A program made the position numbers and the translations under genes. Below the pieces are notes generated by a model. The model had not been told where the DNA came from, searched no databases, and saw only the letters and a list, made by a program, of their open reading frames with translations. From an uncultured Prochlorococcus sp. (GTDB lineage: Bacteria; Cyanobacteriota; Cyanobacteriia; PCC-6307; Cyanobiaceae), in contig CACFCB010000001.1 in NCBI GenBank assembly GCA_902564695.1, forward strand, positions 62,001-126,000: a DNA stretch of 64,000 nt, read 5' to 3'. This document shows, piece after piece, positions 59,491-64,000 of this stretch; positions within the stretch are counted from its first letter, which is position 1, and every line of letters starts with the position of its first letter.

Positions 59491-60447
59491 TCACGAACTG
59501 TTGCAGCGTTTATTTACATCAATTTGTAGAAAGTCTTTCGCTAACTGGGTATTTGGAAAAATGGTTTTTGCTTCATTAAGCAAATCATTAGGAGATGTTT
59601 GATTTCCAGGGGTATATCTCGGACTGAAATGAGTCAAAATTAGTTGGTTAACATTTGCTTTGGCTGCAATTTGGGCAGCCATGGTGGCAGTTGAATGTCC
59701 TCTTTCGTAAGCCATCTCAGTTTCCTTGTAAGCGTATGTAGATTCATGGATCAAAAGATCGGCATCTTTTGAAATCTCAATTGCTGATTGTGTATAGACA
59801 GTGTCTGTGCAGTAAACAACGCTAACTCCAGCTCTAGGGGGACCACAAAAATCTTTCCCAGAAAAAATGCGACCATCGTCTAATTGCACTTTCTCCCCTC
59901 TTTGTAAAGCAGAATAGACAGGTCCAGGAGGGATTTTCTCTGATCTTGCTTTATTTAAGTTGAATCTACCTGGTCTAGGCTTTTGATTAACTCTGTAGGC
60001 AAAAGATGGAATTCTGTGCTTTAGAGGTGCGGTCTTGATTTCATAATCAGAATCTTCAAACAAAATTTCTTTTTGAAGAGCAGCTTTTTCGATCGTAAAA
60101 AATTTTAAAGAGTAAGCTAATCTGCTTGAACTGTTATATAAACATGCATCAATAAAATTTTTAAGAGGTGCTGGTCCGTAAATTTCAATACCAGAACTAC
60201 TTCCAGATAAACCAATACTTGCTAGCAGTCCTGGCAGGCCAAAAATGTGATCTCCATGCATATGTGTTATGAATATTTTTTTTATTTGAGATAACTTAAG
60301 ATTGCTTCTAATGAACTGATGTTGAGTTCCTTCACCACAATCGAACAACCACAACGCTGAGCTTTGTGGAGGCTTTAGTACCATTGCTGATACATTTCTA
60401 GTCAGAGTTGGAACCCCTGAGCTTGTTCCTAGAAAAGTGACTTGCAA
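59491..60447 (-). CDS. rnz: Ribonuclease Z
   Basis: A 318-residue zinc metallo-beta-lactamase that cuts 3' trailers off tRNA precursors lacking an encoded CCA. The HMHGDH motif is at residues 62-67, AILDC-like DCGEGTQHQ before it, [12 protein letters not shown] further on, and the final His region in LTHFSPRY. Length and order match bacterial short RNase Z. The tRNA-Val in this window has no CCA, which fits the need for this enzyme. Confidence 0.95.
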   Translation of the reverse strand: MQVTFLGTSSGVPTLTRNVSAMVLKPPQSSALWLFDCGEGTQHQFIRSNLKLSQIKKIFITHMHGDHIFGLPGLLASIGLSGSSSGIEIYGPAPLKNFIDACLYNSSSRLAYSLKFFTIEKAALQKEILFEDSDYEIKTAPLKHRIPSFAYRVNQKPRPGRFNLNKARSEKIPPGPVYSALQRGEKVQLDDGRIFSGKDFCGPPRAGVSVVYCTDTVYTQSAIEISKDADLLIHESTYAYKETEMAYERGHSTATMAAQIAAKANVNQLILTHFSPRYTPGNQTSPNDLLNEAKTIFPNTQLAKDFLQIDVNKRCNSS

Positions 60448-60544
60448 GTTTTTGCCCTTTAAAAGATGGTGCCATTCATAGTTTTGACCACTGGTGGATC
60501 TTCTTTCTTATAGGCAGAATTAGTTCCTAAATTCAATTTTTATT

Positions 60545-61786
60545 GTGAGCACATCACCTAGTAAGAAGTCGGGATGGGCCATAGTTTTTTTAGCTATATT
60601 TTTTTTCTCTCCATTAAAGGCTGTAGCGTCTAAAGAACCAATAATTCGTGTATTAATAGGGAGTGAATATAAGGTGAATTTCAGAGGAGATGGGTCTCAA
60701 TCTTTTTTTGTTAAGGGGATATCTTCACGAAAAAAAAGAATTAACTCTTTAAAACTAATTAAGAATAATGGTGAGGTTAAATATTCAATTAATAATAGAA
60801 ATGATGAATGGTTAAAATTACCTAGAAACTTCAATTTAATTATTATTAATAACGATAAAAGAGGGATTTGGTTTAAAAATCGAAGGTATGCTGGTGAACT
60901 CAGGGTTTTGTTAAATAATGATAAAATAATAGTGATAAACTATCTAAAACTTGAGAAATATTTAAAGAGTGTTGTTGGTAGTGAAATGCCTAAAGAATTC
61001 CCCCTTGCTGCTCTTCAAGCACAGGCTATTGCAGCCAGGACTTATGTTTTGAAAGTTTTAGGGAAAAATAATTTATTTGATATTCATTCAACACAAACCA
61101 GTCAAGTTTACTTAGGGCTTGAAGCAGAAACACCAAAAGTAAATAGAGCCGTTAGAAGTACAAATTCACTTGCTTTATTTTATGATAATCAGCTTATTGA
61201 TGCAGTTTTTCACAGTAGTTCTGGAGGAAGGACTGAGGATAGTGGCAAAGTATGGAGGTACCAATTACCTTATTTAAAAAGTGTTATTGATTTTGATCAA
61301 AATAGCACTAAATATAGATGGTCAAATCAATTTAGTTCTAAGGATTTAATTAACCTTTTTCCTGGTTTAGGAGGAGTAAACAGTATTCGAATTATTGATA
61401 GAAGTGATAGCAATAGAGTATTAAAAGTTTTGGTTAATGGACCTAATGGAAAAAAAATTCTTTCCGGTAAAGAGCTCCGGAATAAATTGCAACTGCTTAG
61501 TACAAAATTTGAACCTTATTTAAAATTCTCTCAAATAAATCAAGAGAGAAATACGAGTAAAATGACTTATTCTAATAGGAAAACTAATTTAAGTTTAGAT
61601 AATGATTATATCCTTAAACCCCTTCCTATGATTCCAGATGATTATTTTTTGGTTTTACAAGGTTTTGGTGCAGGTCATGGAGTTGGCATGAGTCAATGGG
61701 GCGCTAAAGGGATGGCAGAAAGAGGAAGTGGGTTTAGAAAAATTCTTCAGCATTACTATAGTGGAGTACAAATAAAAACTTATTAG
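60545..61786 (+). CDS. SpoIID/LytB-domain secreted protein
   Basis: A 413-residue protein with an N-terminal signal (residues 10-28, WAIVFLAIFFFSPLKAVAS). The SpoIID domain shows LEKYLKSVVGSEMPKEFPLA, then LQAQAIAARTYVL, and ends GAGHGVGMSQWGAKGMAERG. SpoIID-type enzymes are lytic transglycosylases that act on denuded peptidoglycan. A role at the septum or during wall remodelling is likely, but the exact function is unknown in cyanobacteria. The start is GTG. Confidence 0.85.
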   Translation: MSTSPSKKSGWAIVFLAIFFFSPLKAVASKEPIIRVLIGSEYKVNFRGDGSQSFFVKGISSRKKRINSLKLIKNNGEVKYSINNRNDEWLKLPRNFNLIIINNDKRGIWFKNRRYAGELRVLLNNDKIIVINYLKLEKYLKSVVGSEMPKEFPLAALQAQAIAARTYVLKVLGKNNLFDIHSTQTSQVYLGLEAETPKVNRAVRSTNSLALFYDNQLIDAVFHSSSGGRTEDSGKVWRYQLPYLKSVIDFDQNSTKYRWSNQFSSKDLINLFPGLGGVNSIRIIDRSDSNRVLKVLVNGPNGKKILSGKELRNKLQLLSTKFEPYLKFSQINQERNTSKMTYSNRKTNLSLDNDYILKPLPMIPDDYFLVLQGFGAGHGVGMSQWGAKGMAERGSGFRKILQHYYSGVQIKTY

Positions 61787-61823
61787 TAAGATTTATCCTG
61801 ATCTTAATTTTTATTATATTTAA

Positions 61824-62792
61824 TTATCCAATTGCATTGAATACTACTTTGGGTTTAATTATTTTAGATTCATGTAAAATTGCGATACCTGCAATTTTAT
61901 TATTTTTGTCAAATACTAATATATTTTGATTCTCTGAGTCATCATAATTAAACTCAGTTTCAAATGTTAGTTTCAAGGAGTGTAAACCTTCCTTAAGATT
62001 TACACTTTTGCCTGTCCTCCAGCTAAGAATTTCTTCTTCAGTGCTTAATTGAAAAGATGGAAGATGTTTTAAAAAAAATTTAGGATTAAGGATTCTAGGT
62101 TTCTTATTATCCGGATAAAATTCTGCTTTTTCTGGAAGTTGAACTGAGTCATTTTCTTGGAAACTATATGCTTTTATTCGGCGTAATTTTTTTAAATAAG
62201 CACCACATCCAACTTTGTTTCCAATATCTCTAGCCATTGATCTAATATATGTTCCTGAAGAACAATCGATATGAATTTCTAATTCACCTTGAGTTTGCGA
62301 CCAGCTTATTAAATTTAATTTATTTATTGTAATTTTTTTTGGAGCTAAATCAAACTTCTCACCTCTTCTTGCTTTCTTATATGCTCTTTCTCCTTTAACA
62401 TGAACACTTGAAAAAATAGGAGGCTTCTGTAATATTTCACCTCTAAAATTATCTAATAAATTATTTAACTTATGTATACTAATATTTGGCCAACTCATGG
62501 ACTTTGTTATTTCTCCTTGCATATCATCTGTATTTGTAGAGATGCCTAACTTAATGATTCCTTTATAAGCTTTAGAGCCTTTTAAGTATGAAATTAATCT
62601 TGTCGCATTACCTACTGCTATTGGAAGAACACCCGTGACTGAAGGGTCAAGAGTACCTCCATGCCCAATTTTTTTTATACCGTATACTTTCCTTAGCCTA
62701 TTTACACAATCATGGGATGTAAGCCCCATAGGCTTATCAATGACAACAAATCCAAAAGGTTTTTTCAAAATTAATTTTGTAGGTTTAATCAC
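61824..62792 (-). CDS. truB: tRNA pseudouridine(55) synthase
   Basis: A 322-residue pseudouridine synthase of the TruB family. The catalytic aspartate is Asp49 in HGGTLDPSVTGVLP. DKPMGLTSHDCVNRLR is the conserved N-terminus, and SSVHVKGERAYKKARRGE and CSSGTYIRSMARDIG are further motifs. A C-terminal extension follows the PUA-like region. The start is a GTG at 62792. It is divergent from the methyltransferase gene. Confidence 0.95.
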   Translation of the reverse strand: MIKPTKLILKKPFGFVVIDKPMGLTSHDCVNRLRKVYGIKKIGHGGTLDPSVTGVLPIAVGNATRLISYLKGSKAYKGIIKLGISTNTDDMQGEITKSMSWPNISIHKLNNLLDNFRGEILQKPPIFSSVHVKGERAYKKARRGEKFDLAPKKITINKLNLISWSQTQGELEIHIDCSSGTYIRSMARDIGNKVGCGAYLKKLRRIKAYSFQENDSVQLPEKAEFYPDNKKPRILNPKFFLKHLPSFQLSTEEEILSWRTGKSVNLKEGLHSLKLTFETEFNYDDSENQNILVFDKNNKIAGIAILHESKIIKPKVVFNAIG

Positions 62793-62864
62793 ACATAAAA
62801 AGATTGTTCAAGTAACCCTGAACATATAAAGTTATAACTCAGTGTGTTCACTGGGCCAAATAAT

Positions 62865-63611
62865 ATGAACAATATAGATCTAAGTATTTCTGACTTCCTT
62901 CAAGATGGCTTTAATTTAAGAAATCATCTAATTAATTTTCTCGGTATTAATAATGATCAATTAGATCAGAGGTTAATTAAAGGTATTGATGATTTAGCAG
63001 GTCTGCATCCAGGTTCATTTACTAAAGATGATGCTGGAGATTTTTATGAAGAAAAAGTAGGAGATGCTCATTTAATAGATCTAGCATCTTGGCATTTAAA
63101 TAGCTCGAATTACATTGCCGACACACTTCGTCTGCAGCAGAAATTTGCTTATGGAAAAGTTTTAGACTTTGGTGGAGGTATTGGGACTCATGCTTTAGCT
63201 GCAACTGCTATGTCTTGTGTTGAACATGTTTGGTTTGTGGATCTCAACCCTCAAAATAGAAATTTTGTACAGCAACGGGCTAAGCAATTAGGAGTAGAAG
63301 ATCAAATCTCATTTTATAGAGACTTAGACAGTACATCTAACGAGAAATTTGACTCTATTATTTGTCTTGATGTTCTTGAGCATCTTCCTGATCCATCAAA
63401 TCAAATTGAGATTTTCCTGGAAAAATTAAATCCTGATGGAGTAGCTCTGATGAATTGGTATTTTTATAAAGGTAAAAATGGAGAATATCCTTTTCATTTT
63501 GATGATCCTGATATGATCGCGAAATTTTTTTCTACCTTGCAGTTAAACTTTTTAGAAGTTTTTCACCCTTTTTTAATTACAACTCGAGCTTATAAGCCTT
63601 TAAAAAAATAA
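62865..63611 (+). CDS. Class I SAM-dependent methyltransferase
   Basis: A protein of about 248 residues. The SAM fold is GKVLDFGGGIGTHALAATAM, then VWFVDLNPQNRNFVQQRAKQ and the post-II loop SIICLDVLEHLPDP. The substrate is not evident. A GTG at 62844 would add seven residues; the ATG at 62865 gives a better start (MNNIDLSISD). It converges with rpmA. UbiE/COQ5-like or small-molecule methylation are possible. Confidence 0.85.
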   Translation: MNNIDLSISDFLQDGFNLRNHLINFLGINNDQLDQRLIKGIDDLAGLHPGSFTKDDAGDFYEEKVGDAHLIDLASWHLNSSNYIADTLRLQQKFAYGKVLDFGGGIGTHALAATAMSCVEHVWFVDLNPQNRNFVQQRAKQLGVEDQISFYRDLDSTSNEKFDSIICLDVLEHLPDPSNQIEIFLEKLNPDGVALMNWYFYKGKNGEYPFHFDDPDMIAKFFSTLQLNFLEVFHPFLITTRAYKPLKK

Positions 63612-63618
63612 TTTTTAA

Positions 63619-63891
63619 TTATAAAGATTGAGCGCTGGATATATTTATTCTTTTTCTATTCCTTAGGCCTCTACGAATACTTTCAAAATGCACTAAACCA
63701 TCAGTTAGGGCAAAAAGAGTATCATCTTTGCCTCTGCCAACATTAATTCCTGGAAGGATAGATGTCCCTCTCTGCCTAATTAAAATAGATCCAGCTGTGA
63801 CTTTCTCACCACCGTAGGCTTTTACACCAAGCCTTTTGGAGTTTGAATCCCGACCATTTCTAGTTGATCCGGTTCCTTTTTTATGAGCCAT
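63619..63891 (-). CDS. rpmA: 50S ribosomal protein L27
   Basis: A 90-residue basic protein. [20 protein letters not shown] is the standard N-terminus that reaches the peptidyl-transferase centre, followed by [20 protein letters not shown] and [20 protein letters not shown]. It lies 24 bases downstream of rplU, the usual L21-L27 pair. Confidence 0.98.
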   Translation of the reverse strand: MAHKKGTGSTRNGRDSNSKRLGVKAYGGEKVTAGSILIRQRGTSILPGINVGRGKDDTLFALTDGLVHFESIRRGLRNRKRINISSAQSL

Positions 63892-63915
63892 GGATTATTT
63901 ATTTTGAAAATTTAT

Positions 63916-64000
63916 TTATTTTGATTCTACTTTACTAGAAGATGTATTGGGATCTTTTGATTCTTTTGTTTTTTTACTTTTTGTTCCAACTGAGATTGAT
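63916..64000 (-). CDS. rplU: 50S ribosomal protein L21 (5' part beyond window)
   Basis: Only the last 27 residues are visible: ISVGTKSKKTKESKDPNTSS then SKVESK and a TAA at 63916-63918. The position directly before rpmA and the SISVG end identify L21. The Lys/Ser/Thr-rich C-terminal tail extends past the usual end of bacterial L21. Confidence 0.85.
   Translation of the reverse strand, partial: SISVGTKSKKTKESKDPNTSSSKVESK

Overview
The window is AT-rich chromosomal DNA of a marine picocyanobacterium, most likely Prochlorococcus and probably a low-light-clade type. The reasons are a cyanobacterial ATP synthase layout with paired b and b' subunits, the plastid-type ribosomal protein PSRP-3, a photosystem II S4 protein, a plant-type ferredoxin, a four-gene high-light-inducible (hli) cluster, many very small membrane proteins, and AT-rich spacers. 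Strain assignment is inference; no 16S rRNA or other marker is present.

Layout. 1-1135: 3' part of ftsW on the minus strand. 1543-7380: atpI-a-c-b'-b-delta-alpha-gamma on the plus strand. 7434-8785: two conserved hypotheticals, the second a DUF3326 protein. 8791-13383: a tight minus-strand operon of four genes with 4-base overlaps (CNNM-type membrane protein, DUF697 GTPase, nadD, nadE). 13479-15500: pepP and PSRP-3. 15549-17479: ATP synthase beta and epsilon on the minus strand, divergent from groES-groEL1 (17703-19719). 19784-25806: secG, gpmI, pyrR, an Hsp70-like gene, rpoZ, DUF1818, DUF2811 and EVE-domain genes. 26004-28544: small genes with less AT-rich codon use and a two-transmembrane Cache/HAMP class III adenylate cyclase. 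29141-34689: a minus-strand operon for an L-amino-acid ABC importer (aapJQMP) that ends with an SdhA/FrdA/NadB-type flavoprotein.

35126-48195 is a low-density accessory island. It holds tiny membrane proteins, a decayed RTX/DUF4214 secreted protein, a DUF805 protein, an ABC-F protein, an interrupted cupin-like gene, a DUF3386 protein, four tandem hli genes (the last frame-shifted) and a frame-shifted DoxX gene. 48445-54980: a GAF protein with a Cys4 motif, a DMT exporter, small hypotheticals, murD, tRNA-Val(GAC) and the PSII S4 protein. 55085-64000: serA, prmA, ferredoxin, small conserved genes, a pentapeptide-repeat protein, RNase Z, a SpoIID-like protein, truB, a methyltransferase, rpmA and the 3' end of rplU.

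How the genes fit together. The two atp clusters encode the complete thylakoid/plasma-membrane F1Fo ATP synthase, with the beta/epsilon pair sharing a divergent upstream region with the chaperonins. nadD and nadE complete NAD synthesis. The aap operon would import amino acids and may feed a linked FAD enzyme. The hli cluster and small membrane proteins fit thylakoid stress adaptation. Most frame breaks lie in the accessory island, several at homopolymer runs, while the core genes read through comparable runs intact. That suggests real gene decay or slippage rather than poor sequence.
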